From Acidimicrobiales bacterium (GTDB lineage: Bacteria > Actinomycetota > Acidimicrobiia > Acidimicrobiales > UBA8592): a stretch of 54,820 nucleotides of DNA. The notes below the pieces were generated by a model. It was not told the DNA's origin and did not search any database. It saw nothing but the letters and a program-made list of their open reading frames with translations. The stretch lies in NCBI GenBank assembly GCA_013912105.1, contig JACERY010000010.1, positions 1-54,820 of the forward strand, written 5' to 3'. Shown piece by piece: positions 1 through 7,580 of the stretch (the first letter of the stretch is position 1; each line of letters opens with the position of its first letter). The position numbers and the translations under genes are program-made.

Positions 1-368
1 ATGCTCTTACTTGCGAGAAGATCCAATAATTTTGGTTGTTCTACTGCTGCCGTTCCTAGCACTACACGGGTTACTCCTTTATCATGTAAGGCTTGAGCAG
101 TTTCAACACTTCTTATCCCACCGCCTACCTGAACCGGTATCGAAAGTGACTGGGCGATACTTCCAATAATTTCCTGATTTGTTGGGTCTCCGGTTCTAGC
201 TGCATCTAAATCAACTATGTGCAGCCATTTAGCACCATCATCTTCAAATTGTTGTGCTTGACTAAGCGGGTCATCACCATATATTTTTTCTTTTGAATAG
301 TCACCTTGATATAGCCTGACGCACTTACCGTCGGCAATATCGATGGCAGGGTATAATGTAAAGCTCAT
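1..368 (-). CDS. hisA: HisA, ProFAR isomerase (5' part; cut by the left edge)
   Basis: Phosphoribosylformimino-5-aminoimidazole carboxamide ribotide isomerase, the Amadori-rearrangement step of histidine biosynthesis, with a TIM-barrel fold. About 122 codons are present. The translation begins MSFTLYPAIDIADGKCVRL, has the first-strand catalytic Asp in PAIDI, continues with LHIVDLDAARTG, and has the phosphate-binding VQVGGGIRS motif near residue 80. The ATG overlaps the hisH stop in an ATGA arrangement, so translation is probably coupled. The 3' half lies outside the window. PriA, the HisA/TrpF dual enzyme of many actinobacteria, cannot be excluded from this fragment. Confidence 0.95.
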   Translation of the reverse strand, partial: MSFTLYPAIDIADGKCVRLYQGDYSKEKIYGDDPLSQAQQFEDDGAKWLHIVDLDAARTGDPTNQEIIGSIAQSLSIPVQVGGGIRSVETAQALHDKGVTRVVLGTAAVEQPKLLDLLASKS

Positions 369-985
369 TTTTTCCCTTCACACAATGTTGCAAAATTCTT
401 AAGAAGAAGCCTTCCTGCATTGCCGGACTTTTCTGGGTGAAATTGCGTAGCGTAGGTTGAATCTTTTTGGACCGCTGCCACGACCTTTCCTCCATAATCG
501 CAAGAAGCAGTTATAAATTTATCTGCACTTTTTTGTTCAACAGCGTACGAATGAACGAAATAAAACCACTTCTGATCTAAGCCTTGCAATAACTTAGACT
601 CTCTCTCAACGGTAAGCGCATTCCACTGCATTTGTGGCAGTTTAATCGGACCAGTAAGTAGTTTTACACTACCAGCAAATACCCCCAAGCCAGAAACACC
701 TGGGGACTCTTCGGAAGATTCGAATAGCAATTGCATCCCAACGCAGATACCCAGAAACGGAATGCCTTGTGAAATAGCTTGTAACGATAAATCTCCTATT
801 CCAGTTTCCCATAAAGCTTTTGCGCATTTCCCGAAATTTCCCACTCCTGGCAGAACAACTCCATCTGAATTCAAGACCCTTTCAGGGTCATTAGTTAATT
901 CAGCGTTTACTTCAACGTTTTCAAAAGCCTTTTGCGCTGATCTTAGATTCCCAATGCCATAGTCAAGCACAGCAATTTGGGTCAT
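365..985 (-). CDS. hisH: HisH, glutaminase subunit of imidazole glycerol phosphate synthase
   Basis: Class I glutamine amidotransferase that feeds ammonia to HisF. At 206 residues it has normal family length. The nucleophile Cys81 lies in FLGICVGMQLLFE, and His183 and Glu185 lie in QFHPEKSG, completing the triad. The N-terminal DYGIGNLRS and the oxyanion region LPGVGNFG are typical of HisH. It directly follows hisB, and its stop overlaps the hisA start by 4 bases. hisF is not visible and probably follows hisA beyond the left edge. Confidence 0.96.
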   Translation of the reverse strand: MTQIAVLDYGIGNLRSAQKAFENVEVNAELTNDPERVLNSDGVVLPGVGNFGKCAKALWETGIGDLSLQAISQGIPFLGICVGMQLLFESSEESPGVSGLGVFAGSVKLLTGPIKLPQMQWNALTVERESKLLQGLDQKWFYFVHSYAVEQKSADKFITASCDYGGKVVAAVQKDSTYATQFHPEKSGNAGRLLLKNFATLCEGKK

Positions 986-1579
986 CTACAACACGCCTTT
1001 CGTTGAAGGAAGGTCATCTCCTTCAATTTTTACTGCATCTTTCAAAGCTCTCGCAGTACTCTTAAATAATGATTCAATAATGTGATGGGTGTTCTTACCT
1101 CGGATTAGTACTTGGTGAACAGTAATTTCGCTAGACATTACGAAGGCTCTCCAAAATTCTTCAATTAACTGAGGGTCAAATGGAGGATCGCTCAATATCT
1201 TCTGCCCTGGGGATTCTACGTCGTAGAATAGAAATGGTCTCCCAGACAAATCTAGTGAAACATCAACAAGTGCTTCGTCAAGCGGGCAGGCAGAAGATGA
1301 AAATCTTCGAACTCCTCTTTTGTCTCCAATTGCTTCTTTGAAGCATCGACCTATTGCGATCCCTACGTCTTCGACTGTGTGGTGCGCATCAATCTGAAGG
1401 TCGCCCTTAGCATGTACGTTCAAGTCAAACCCTCCATGTCGACCCAATTGGTCAAGCATGTGGTCGAAAAAAGGTAATCCTGTTTCAATGTTGGTTGTAC
1501 CAGCGCCATCAAGAAATAAAGATACTTTTATCGAAGTTTCTTTCGTTTCCCTTTCATAAGTTGCTAAACGAGTTTCCAT
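986..1579 (-). CDS. hisB: HisB, imidazoleglycerol-phosphate dehydratase
   Basis: Mn-dependent dehydratase of histidine biosynthesis. It is monofunctional (197 residues), without the histidinol-phosphatase domain of the enterobacterial fusion. The two-fold repeated metal-binding signature is visible as D64-A-HH-xx-ED (residues 64-71) and again as THHIIESLFK near the C-terminus, and FFDHML is also conserved. The start ATG overlaps the last base of the hisC stop, and hisH follows with no gap. Histidinol-phosphate phosphatase must therefore be a separate gene; the inositol monophosphatase-family gene at 43585 is one untested candidate. Confidence 0.96.
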   Translation of the reverse strand: METRLATYERETKETSIKVSLFLDGAGTTNIETGLPFFDHMLDQLGRHGGFDLNVHAKGDLQIDAHHTVEDVGIAIGRCFKEAIGDKRGVRRFSSSACPLDEALVDVSLDLSGRPFLFYDVESPGQKILSDPPFDPQLIEEFWRAFVMSSEITVHQVLIRGKNTHHIIESLFKSTARALKDAVKIEGDDLPSTKGVL

Positions 1580-2655
1580 TATTCCAGTATCTCCTTTAAA
1601 GCGCTAAGAAACATGCTATTTTCTTCTTTTGCTCCAATTGTTACGCGTAAGTAACCTTCCAGACGGGGAAAAGAAGAGAAATTCCTTATAAGAATAGATC
1701 TCTCGAGTAAAGATTCCCATATTTGTTGTCCATTAACCTTTGCATTCTCATTGGGTTTGAAGAGAATAAAATTTGCTCCGCTTTCCCATTGATCTATTGG
1801 AAGTTGGCTTATAGCTGTAGCCACTCTTTCCCTCTCAGAAGAAAGAATTTTCACTCTTTCATTCATCTCATCGACATGTTCCAATGCAAGCCGGCCAGCT
1901 ACTTGTTGGAACGAATCCAGGTGATATGGAAGCAAAACTTTATCTAATGCTTCAACTATTACTTCAGGTCCGATCATATATCCAAGGCGAACTGATGCCA
2001 TACTCCATGTTTTTGAAAAAGTTTTAGTTACAACTATCGGCCGATCATCTGCAATTAGCTCTGTTGCTGACCATTTTGAGAATTCGCTATAAGCTTCATC
2101 AACTATCAATAGTGCCCCGATCCTTGTACATTCTTCAAGTAAAAAATTGATTAGTTCTTCGGTTTCCACTATCCCAGTTGGGTTATTGGGCGAAGTAATT
2201 AGCAATAACTCAGGTTTTGAGGCTAGGACTGAATTAGCTATTTTTTCGTCGATCTTGAATGATGAATTACGTTCTGCTGTTATTACATTTGTTCCAGTTA
2301 TCTTCGCTACATATGAATGCATAGGAAAAGTGGGTTCGAAAATACCGACCGACCTGCCTGTCCCTCCATAGGCAAGAAATAAGGATTGGAGAATTTCATT
2401 TGAGCCATTTGCAGCAGCAATATTAGTTGTCTTCACTCCATGGAAAGATGCGAGGCTTTCTTTTAGTAAATCTGCTCCTCTGTCTGGGTACCTATTCCAA
2501 TCAATTTCAGAAATTTCTTTTTGGAGATTATCCATCCATCTTTCTGGAGGAGCGTAAGGGCTTTCGTTAGTATTTAATCTGATCTTTACTTCTACTTGAG
2601 GTGAGTGATAGCCAGTTATGAGGGCTAAATCATCTCTAACTTTCGGCCAATTCAT
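1579..2655 (-). CDS. hisC: HisC, histidinol-phosphate aminotransferase
   Basis: PLP-dependent class I/II aminotransferase that converts imidazole acetol-phosphate to histidinol-phosphate, 358 residues. Visible motifs are the substrate-arm LNTNESPY (residues 28-35), AANGSNEIL (81-89), SPNNPTG (155-161), the cofactor Asp in VDEAYSEF (185-192) and the Schiff-base Lys215 in KTFSKTWSMA. The start overlaps the hisD stop by 4 bases (ATGA). The order hisD-hisC-hisB-hisH-hisA is the usual one in actinobacteria, which supports this substrate over other aminotransferase substrates. Confidence 0.95.
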   Translation of the reverse strand: MNWPKVRDDLALITGYHSPQVEVKIRLNTNESPYAPPERWMDNLQKEISEIDWNRYPDRGADLLKESLASFHGVKTTNIAAANGSNEILQSLFLAYGGTGRSVGIFEPTFPMHSYVAKITGTNVITAERNSSFKIDEKIANSVLASKPELLLITSPNNPTGIVETEELINFLLEECTRIGALLIVDEAYSEFSKWSATELIADDRPIVVTKTFSKTWSMASVRLGYMIGPEVIVEALDKVLLPYHLDSFQQVAGRLALEHVDEMNERVKILSSERERVATAISQLPIDQWESGANFILFKPNENAKVNGQQIWESLLERSILIRNFSSFPRLEGYLRVTIGAKEENSMFLSALKEILE

Positions 2656-3944
2656 TGTTCTTTCCTTAACCTGAGATAAACAGATTGGGCATGAGCGTTT
2701 AGACTTTCTGCTTCAGCGATAGTCGTTAATGTTTCTGCTATACCTGAGAGGGAGTCTTTATTCATCTCTACGATGTGAATGTCTTTAATAAAATCATCGA
2801 CAGTTAATGCGCTAGCAAAGCGAGCGGTTCCATCTGTAGGAAGTACATGGGAAGGCCCTGCGACATAGTCCCCAACAGCTGCTGGAGTCATCTCACCAAT
2901 AAAAACCGCTCCTGCATTTTTTACTTTTTCAATACAGTTTTTCGGGTCCTTAGTCATTATTTGGAGGTGCTCCGGAGCCACATAATTCGCTACATCCATT
3001 GCTTGACTTGGGTCGTCAACAAGAACAGCGTATCCCCCAGTTCTAAACGTTGACATTATGTCTTCGGCTCGAGGTGATTGTTCCACTAAATAATTCAATT
3101 CTTCAATGATTGATTCAATTGCTTCTTCGTTCCAAGATATAAGCCATGACATGCCTCCCGGCCCGTGTTCTGCTTGTACGATCAAATCAATTGCTGCTAA
3201 TTGCGGATCAATAGATTCATCAGCGACAACTACTATTTCTGATGGCCCAGCAAAAGCTGCAGCGATACCTACGTCTCCAGAAACAAGTTTTTTTGCAGTA
3301 GCAACGTACACATTCCCTGGTCCAACTATTACATCAACAGGAGGGATTGAGTCTGTACCATAAGTCATGGCTGCAATCGCCTGAGCACCACCCACGTTAT
3401 AGATTTTCGAGACGCCAGCAACACTAGCCGCTACTAGCGTTGCTGGATCAATAACACCTGTTCTATTCGGAGGCGCACAAACTATTACTTCGTTTACTCC
3501 TGCGACTAATGCTGGGATAACTGTCATTAATAATGTTGATGGGTAGGCAGCCCGACCACCAGGGACATAGCATCCAGCACGTTGAACAGGCTGATGAACC
3601 GTTTCGACTGATATACCATCTAGTTCAAACATTGTTCTTTCTCTTGTCTGGGTTTCATGGAAAGCACGAATGCGCTTCGCTGCGTCTGTAAGAGCAGACA
3701 AAAGTTCAGATGAGCAGTTTTCGACCGCTCTTTCTACTTCATCATTTGATACTAGAAACTCATCTGGGGCTCCACCATCAAATTTTTCTGCGTAATCCCT
3801 AAGCGCCGAATCACCATCGTTTCGGATATCGTTAATGATTGATTGAACAACAGATTCAACGTCGTCTTGGTCTCTACCGGGACGTGGCAGTTCTTCAGAG
3901 AGTCTATTCGACCCAATTCCTGTTAGGTTTAAACGAGTAAGCAC
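2652..3944 (-). CDS. hisD: HisD, histidinol dehydrogenase; first gene of the his operon
   Basis: Zn- and NAD-dependent enzyme that oxidises L-histidinol to L-histidine in the last two steps of the pathway, 430 residues. It has YVPGGRAAYPST (residues 126-137), the NAD-binding VGPGNVYV (207-214), and Gln257 and His260 as zinc ligands in QAEHGPGG. A further conserved stretch is SHVLPT. The start codon is GTG. The promoter should lie in the 59-base gap shared with the divergent small gene at 4004. Confidence 0.96.
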   Translation of the reverse strand: MLTRLNLTGIGSNRLSEELPRPGRDQDDVESVVQSIINDIRNDGDSALRDYAEKFDGGAPDEFLVSNDEVERAVENCSSELLSALTDAAKRIRAFHETQTRERTMFELDGISVETVHQPVQRAGCYVPGGRAAYPSTLLMTVIPALVAGVNEVIVCAPPNRTGVIDPATLVAASVAGVSKIYNVGGAQAIAAMTYGTDSIPPVDVIVGPGNVYVATAKKLVSGDVGIAAAFAGPSEIVVVADESIDPQLAAIDLIVQAEHGPGGMSWLISWNEEAIESIIEELNYLVEQSPRAEDIMSTFRTGGYAVLVDDPSQAMDVANYVAPEHLQIMTKDPKNCIEKVKNAGAVFIGEMTPAAVGDYVAGPSHVLPTDGTARFASALTVDDFIKDIHIVEMNKDSLSGIAETLTTIAEAESLNAHAQSVYLRLRKEQ

Positions 3945-4003
3945 ATCTATACGGTATACGCCCAGAGAGTCACTTGTTAACTAATTTAAATTAAGAAGAA
4001 AAT

Positions 4004-4219
4004 ATGCCACCTGAAAATAGTATTGAAGAAGAAAGCATTGCCGAGTTGTCGTCAATTTCTTTCCAGATTGAAGACCTTATTTCTAGAGTAACATCGACAG
4101 CTAAGCGGCTTGAATCAGAAGGGTCAGAGGCAAGTTCACACGAGCTTTATGAGGTTGAGCGGTCGCTTTTATCTGCTTTAAGAAGACTCCGAAGAGCTAC
4201 TAGCGAACTTAAACTTTGA
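4004..4219 (+). CDS. Small helical protein of unknown function
   Basis: A 71-residue acidic, mostly helical product with no Cys or Trp. Residues about 10-70 look like two amphipathic helices split by a Ser/Glu-rich turn, and the end is Arg-rich (SALRRLRRATSELKL). The stretch ttaagaagaaaat just before the ATG gives a plausible ribosome-binding site. It is divergent from hisD and its last 11 bases overlap the convergent nth gene. I do not recognise the family. It superficially resembles small helical subunits such as XseB, but no XseB signature is clear. Coding status rests on start context, composition and gene packing. Confidence 0.55.
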   Translation: MPPENSIEEESIAELSSISFQIEDLISRVTSTAKRLESEGSEASSHELYEVERSLLSALRRLRRATSELKL

Positions 4220-4853
4220 AAGCCGATGGGCAAAAGTAATTAAGAATACATTCGTTGCAGTTTGGTTTTCTAGCGAAACACACACGTCTTCCGTGAAGTA
4301 TAACCCTAAGGCTAAATTCGCCCCTTTCTGATGGAGGAAGCATGGGGCTAATTTCCTTTTCAATTTTCACCGGATCGGTTTCTTGGGTTATTTCAAGACG
4401 GCTCACTAAGCGACTGACATGGGTATCAACGGGCAAACCCGGAAGGCCTAGTGCAACACTTCGAACTACATTGGCAGTTTTTCTTCCAACTCCTGGGAGG
4501 CTTACTAGATCAGACATTGATTCAGGGACTGATCCGCCAAATTCTGTAATTAATTTTCTGGCCATTCCTTGTAAATTTTTTGCCTTGGACCGATACAAGC
4601 CGATCGTTCTTACACATTCCTCTATGTCCGGTATTTCTGCTTCTGCTAAAGCTTCAGGGCTTGGATATTTCTTAAACAGAAGGGGTGTTGCTTTATTAAC
4701 GGAGATATCAGTGGCTTGAGCAGACAAGATCGTTGCAGTTAAAAGTTGAAATGCATTTTGGAAATTCAGCTCACATTCTGCTTCAGGAAATACAGTTTTA
4801 AGCTCTTCATGAGTTCTTCTGCATCTTCCCGCTGCTGAACGTGGTCGTGCCAT
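4209..4853 (-). CDS. nth: Endonuclease III, DNA glycosylase/AP lyase
   Basis: Base-excision repair enzyme that removes oxidised pyrimidines and nicks abasic sites, 214 residues. It has the helix-hairpin-helix LPGVGRKTANVV with catalytic Lys125, catalytic Asp143 in VDTHVSRLV, and a complete [4Fe-4S] loop of Cys192, Cys199, Cys202 and Cys208 (C-x6-C-x2-C-x5-C). TILSAQATD is also typical. Its 3' end overlaps the small plus-strand gene at 4004. It is divergent from mshD, with 40 bases between the two starts. Confidence 0.96.
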   Translation of the reverse strand: MARPRSAAGRCRRTHEELKTVFPEAECELNFQNAFQLLTATILSAQATDISVNKATPLLFKKYPSPEALAEAEIPDIEECVRTIGLYRSKAKNLQGMARKLITEFGGSVPESMSDLVSLPGVGRKTANVVRSVALGLPGLPVDTHVSRLVSRLEITQETDPVKIEKEISPMLPPSERGEFSLRVILHGRRVCFARKPNCNECILNYFCPSAFKV

Positions 4854-4893
4854 GTAGCCAACATAGTCTCTTCAAAGCGGTTAAATTAGGTAT

Positions 4894-5589
4894 ATGAAGA
4901 TTGTTGTTTCAAAAGAGCCACCCAAAGGTTTTGATATTTCAGTCACAGTTCCATCGGGGTACCCAGAAGAAGTGCTTGCCTCGGATCTCTCCCAAAAGAT
5001 TGAGTCACATTTAGACCTGCCTCATGAAGCCAGAATTCAGGTTTGGCTAGAAAATGCTCGAGCAAGTGATGCTCAGCTACTGGATGCTCTTAACTTTGCT
5101 CCTTATAGGGATCTTCTACAAATGCGGTGTTCGTTGCCTGTTTCTTTGGAAGGTATAGAAACTAGGCCATTTCTTAGGGGAAGAGATGAAGTTTCTTTCT
5201 TGAAAGTCAATGAGAGAGCTTTCCGCTGGCATCCAGAACAAGGGGCGCTATCGATTGAGAATTTAGAGAACCTTTTTAAAGAGTCGTGGTTTGAAGAAGA
5301 AGGTTTTCTTCTCTACGAAATTGAAGAAAAACTAGCAGGATTTTGCTGGACAAAGATCCACACTGCTCCTCCTGAGAATATGGGAGAAATTTATGCAATC
5401 GCAGTTGATCCAGATTTTCATGGACAAGGAATAGGGGCCCCGCTAACGATCTCTGGACTTCACTACTTAGCGAATAAGGGAATATCTTTGGGCATGCTTT
5501 ATGTAGAGTCCGATAATCTTCCAGCCATACGCATTTATGAAAAAATTGGATTTTCTGTCCATTCGGTTAATCGCGCCTTCCATAATTAG
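4894..5589 (+). CDS. mshD: Mycothiol synthase (MshD-like GNAT), shortened N-terminal domain
   Basis: Predicted to acetylate the Cys amine of Cys-GlcN-inositol with acetyl-CoA, the last step of mycothiol synthesis. The C-terminal GNAT domain (about residues 90-231) carries stretches I recognise from mycobacterial MshD: DLLQMR, ETRPF-x2-GRDE, VNERAFRWHPEQG, WTKIH, the acetyl-CoA loop VDPDFHGQGIG, and LYVESDN followed by a Y-x3-GF end. Known MshD proteins are about 300 residues with two GNAT domains. Here the N-terminal half is only about 85-90 residues, too short for a full domain. A related GNAT with another substrate is possible, but the HPEQG and LYVESDN motifs argue for MshD. Confidence 0.82.
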   Translation: MKIVVSKEPPKGFDISVTVPSGYPEEVLASDLSQKIESHLDLPHEARIQVWLENARASDAQLLDALNFAPYRDLLQMRCSLPVSLEGIETRPFLRGRDEVSFLKVNERAFRWHPEQGALSIENLENLFKESWFEEEGFLLYEIEEKLAGFCWTKIHTAPPENMGEIYAIAVDPDFHGQGIGAPLTISGLHYLANKGISLGMLYVESDNLPAIRIYEKIGFSVHSVNRAFHN

Positions 5590-5623
5590 GTTTAAATTAC
5601 TTATTTGTTAGTACGATATTGAT

Positions 5624-6316
5624 ATGGACATAGAGTCGGGCCTTCCTACCGGGGAGGAAAAAGCCAAAGCAGTTCAAGACATGTTCGACCAAATTGCGCC
5701 TCGATACGATTTTGTAAATCGGGTAATGACCTTCAGGCTTGACGTGCGGTGGCGAAAAAGAACAGTAGCCGCTCTTGAGCTTGATGCAGGATCAACCGTT
5801 ATAGATCTTGCTTGCGGAACCGGTGACTTCTGTTGCGAATTGGAGGATGCAGGCATAAACACGCTTGGTTTCGATTTCTCTATCGGCATGCTGCAAGCTT
5901 CTAGATCAAAATCTCCTCTAGCCCAAGCTGATATCCTCAAGCTTCCTATCCAAGATGGAGTCGTGGATGGGGCAACATGTGGTTTTGCTTTGCGGAATTT
6001 AACTGAACTTCCGGCTTTCTTTGAAGAAGTGTCACGGGTCCTAAAACCAGGCGGACGAATAGGTTTCCTAGACGTAGCCGAACCGGAAAATCGATTACTA
6101 AATTGGGGCCATCATTTTTATTTTGACCGCATTGTTCCAAAGGTTGGGGCACTGCTCTCTGATAAGTCTGCTTACTCTTACCTCCCTAAATCTTTTGCCT
6201 ATTTACCACCCCATCAAGAGATCTTAACAATGTTAGAAAATGCTGGTTTTTCACAAGTTAAACGACAACTCTTTGCCCCTGGCTCGGTACAGCTCTTTTC
6301 TGGAAAAAAAACTTAG
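5624..6316 (+). CDS. menG: Demethylmenaquinone methyltransferase (MenG/UbiE)
   Basis: SAM-dependent C-methyltransferase for the final step of menaquinone synthesis, 230 residues. Signatures are MFDQIAPRYDFVNRVMT (residues 20-36), SAM motif I DLACGTGDFC (61-70), a central CGFALRNL and RVLKPGGRIGFLD, and a C-terminal YSYLPKSFAYLP. menA lies about 370 bases further along on the other strand, so two late menaquinone steps are neighbours. Because menA makes a naphthoquinone, the menaquinone role is preferred over ubiquinone. A VOC gene follows after 19 bases. Confidence 0.93.
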   Translation: MDIESGLPTGEEKAKAVQDMFDQIAPRYDFVNRVMTFRLDVRWRKRTVAALELDAGSTVIDLACGTGDFCCELEDAGINTLGFDFSIGMLQASRSKSPLAQADILKLPIQDGVVDGATCGFALRNLTELPAFFEEVSRVLKPGGRIGFLDVAEPENRLLNWGHHFYFDRIVPKVGALLSDKSAYSYLPKSFAYLPPHQEILTMLENAGFSQVKRQLFAPGSVQLFSGKKT

Positions 6317-6335
6317 ATGAGTCTAAAGTCCTGTA

Positions 6336-6704
6336 ATGGTAAACTCTCAGGTACATCATATAACGCTTAATGTTTCTGATTTGGCTGAAGCCAAGGATTT
6401 CTATTCCTACTTTTTCTCACTTCAAGAACTAAAGAAACCAGGGAGCAGCCAGAATGTATTTTGGCTTGAAGCATCAGATGGAAGACAAATCCATCTTCGT
6501 AAAGGTGACGTCCCTGAAGACAAAGGACAACACCTTGCTTTTCTTGTTAGTGACATAACCGAAGCGTGCAATAAATTTATTGAAGCTGGGATAACAGTGA
6601 CTACTCCTTCTCCTATAGGAACTGGACTGCAAGCTTTCGTGCATGATCCCTCAGGTAACCGTATTGAGATCCACCAAGTAAGTGATTCAGAGGCCGAGGC
6701 TTAA
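6336..6704 (+). CDS. VOC-superfamily (glyoxalase/dioxygenase fold) protein
   Basis: A single vicinal-oxygen-chelate domain of 122 residues. It starts HHITLNVSDLAEAKDFYSYFF, has IHLRKGD and GQHLAFLVSD in the middle, and ends with VHDPSGNRIEIHQ. His7 or His8, His49 and the final Glu are the likely metal ligands. The substrate cannot be read from sequence; fosfomycin/glyoxalase-type enzymes and plain binding proteins share this fold. It probably forms an operon with menG. Its last 18 bases overlap the convergent menA gene. Confidence 0.85.
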   Translation: MVNSQVHHITLNVSDLAEAKDFYSYFFSLQELKKPGSSQNVFWLEASDGRQIHLRKGDVPEDKGQHLAFLVSDITEACNKFIEAGITVTTPSPIGTGLQAFVHDPSGNRIEIHQVSDSEAEA

Positions 6705-7568
6705 CCCAAGAGTAAATAAAATGCCGGAAATCAAATGGATCTTCGCAGTGCTTTCGAGAACGTTAATAAGGTCAACTCCTTCTGTTTTGACACAAATTTG
6801 ATAGGACAATTTGATGGCGAAAGGAGCAACGGTAAGGGCGGCCAAAGCCTGATAGCAATAGATAACACCTATCAAACCGTACGCAACTACTGCACCAATA
6901 AGCAAAAAAGCGTATAGCTGCCGCGTTGCTTTTTCGCCTACGCGAACGGCTAGAGTTTTTTTCGCTGATGCTATATCCGTTTCAATATCACGTAGATTAT
7001 TGATAACTAACAATGCTGTAGCTAGGAATCCAATAGGAATAGCGCACCAAACAGGTAGAGCTTCTATTCTTTCACTCTGTACAAAAGCTGACCCTGATGT
7101 TGCTACTAACCCAAAGAATACAAAAACTGAAACTTCGCCATACCCGAGGTACCCGTATGGTTTAGAACCCCCGGTATAGAACCATGCTGCGACGATAGCT
7201 GCGAAACCAACAAGTAGAATCCATAAACTGATAGACACAGCTAGAACTAGCCCTGCGATAGCTGCGACTAGAAAAGCTACTAAAGCAGCCCGCTTGACTT
7301 TTTGTGAAGAGACTAATTGCGAAGCGACAAGCCTTCTCGGCCCTATCCGGTTTTCATCGGTGCCTCTGATCCCATCCGAATAATCATTGGCGTAATTTAC
7401 GCCTATTTGTAGCGATATCGAAACAATAAGTGCTAGAACAAATCGCGATAAGCGAAGATCTGAACCTGTAGATGCTGCTGTCCCCACTAACACAGGAACA
7501 ATAGCTGCAGGAATCGTCTTCGGACGCGCTCCCTCAAGCCATAAACGCAGAGTTGCTTGATCTTTCAT
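6687..7568 (-). CDS. menA: 1,4-dihydroxy-2-naphthoate polyprenyltransferase (MenA)
   Basis: Membrane UbiA-superfamily prenyltransferase that attaches the polyprenyl tail to 1,4-dihydroxy-2-naphthoate, 293 residues with about eight hydrophobic helices. The N-terminal LEGARPKTIPAAIVPVLVG is typical of MenA. The first Asp-rich motif is N61-D-Y-S-D65 followed by GIRGTDE. The second is NNLRDIETD with the KKTLAVRVG that follows it in MenA. It starts 12 bases after the aldehyde dehydrogenase stop, so it may be the last gene of that minus-strand transcript. It converges on the menG-VOC pair. Confidence 0.93.
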   Translation of the reverse strand: MKDQATLRLWLEGARPKTIPAAIVPVLVGTAASTGSDLRLSRFVLALIVSISLQIGVNYANDYSDGIRGTDENRIGPRRLVASQLVSSQKVKRAALVAFLVAAIAGLVLAVSISLWILLVGFAAIVAAWFYTGGSKPYGYLGYGEVSVFVFFGLVATSGSAFVQSERIEALPVWCAIPIGFLATALLVINNLRDIETDIASAKKTLAVRVGEKATRQLYAFLLIGAVVAYGLIGVIYCYQALAALTVAPFAIKLSYQICVKTEGVDLINVLESTAKIHLISGILFTLGLSLGL

Positions 7569-7580
7569 ATGAAAGGTCCT

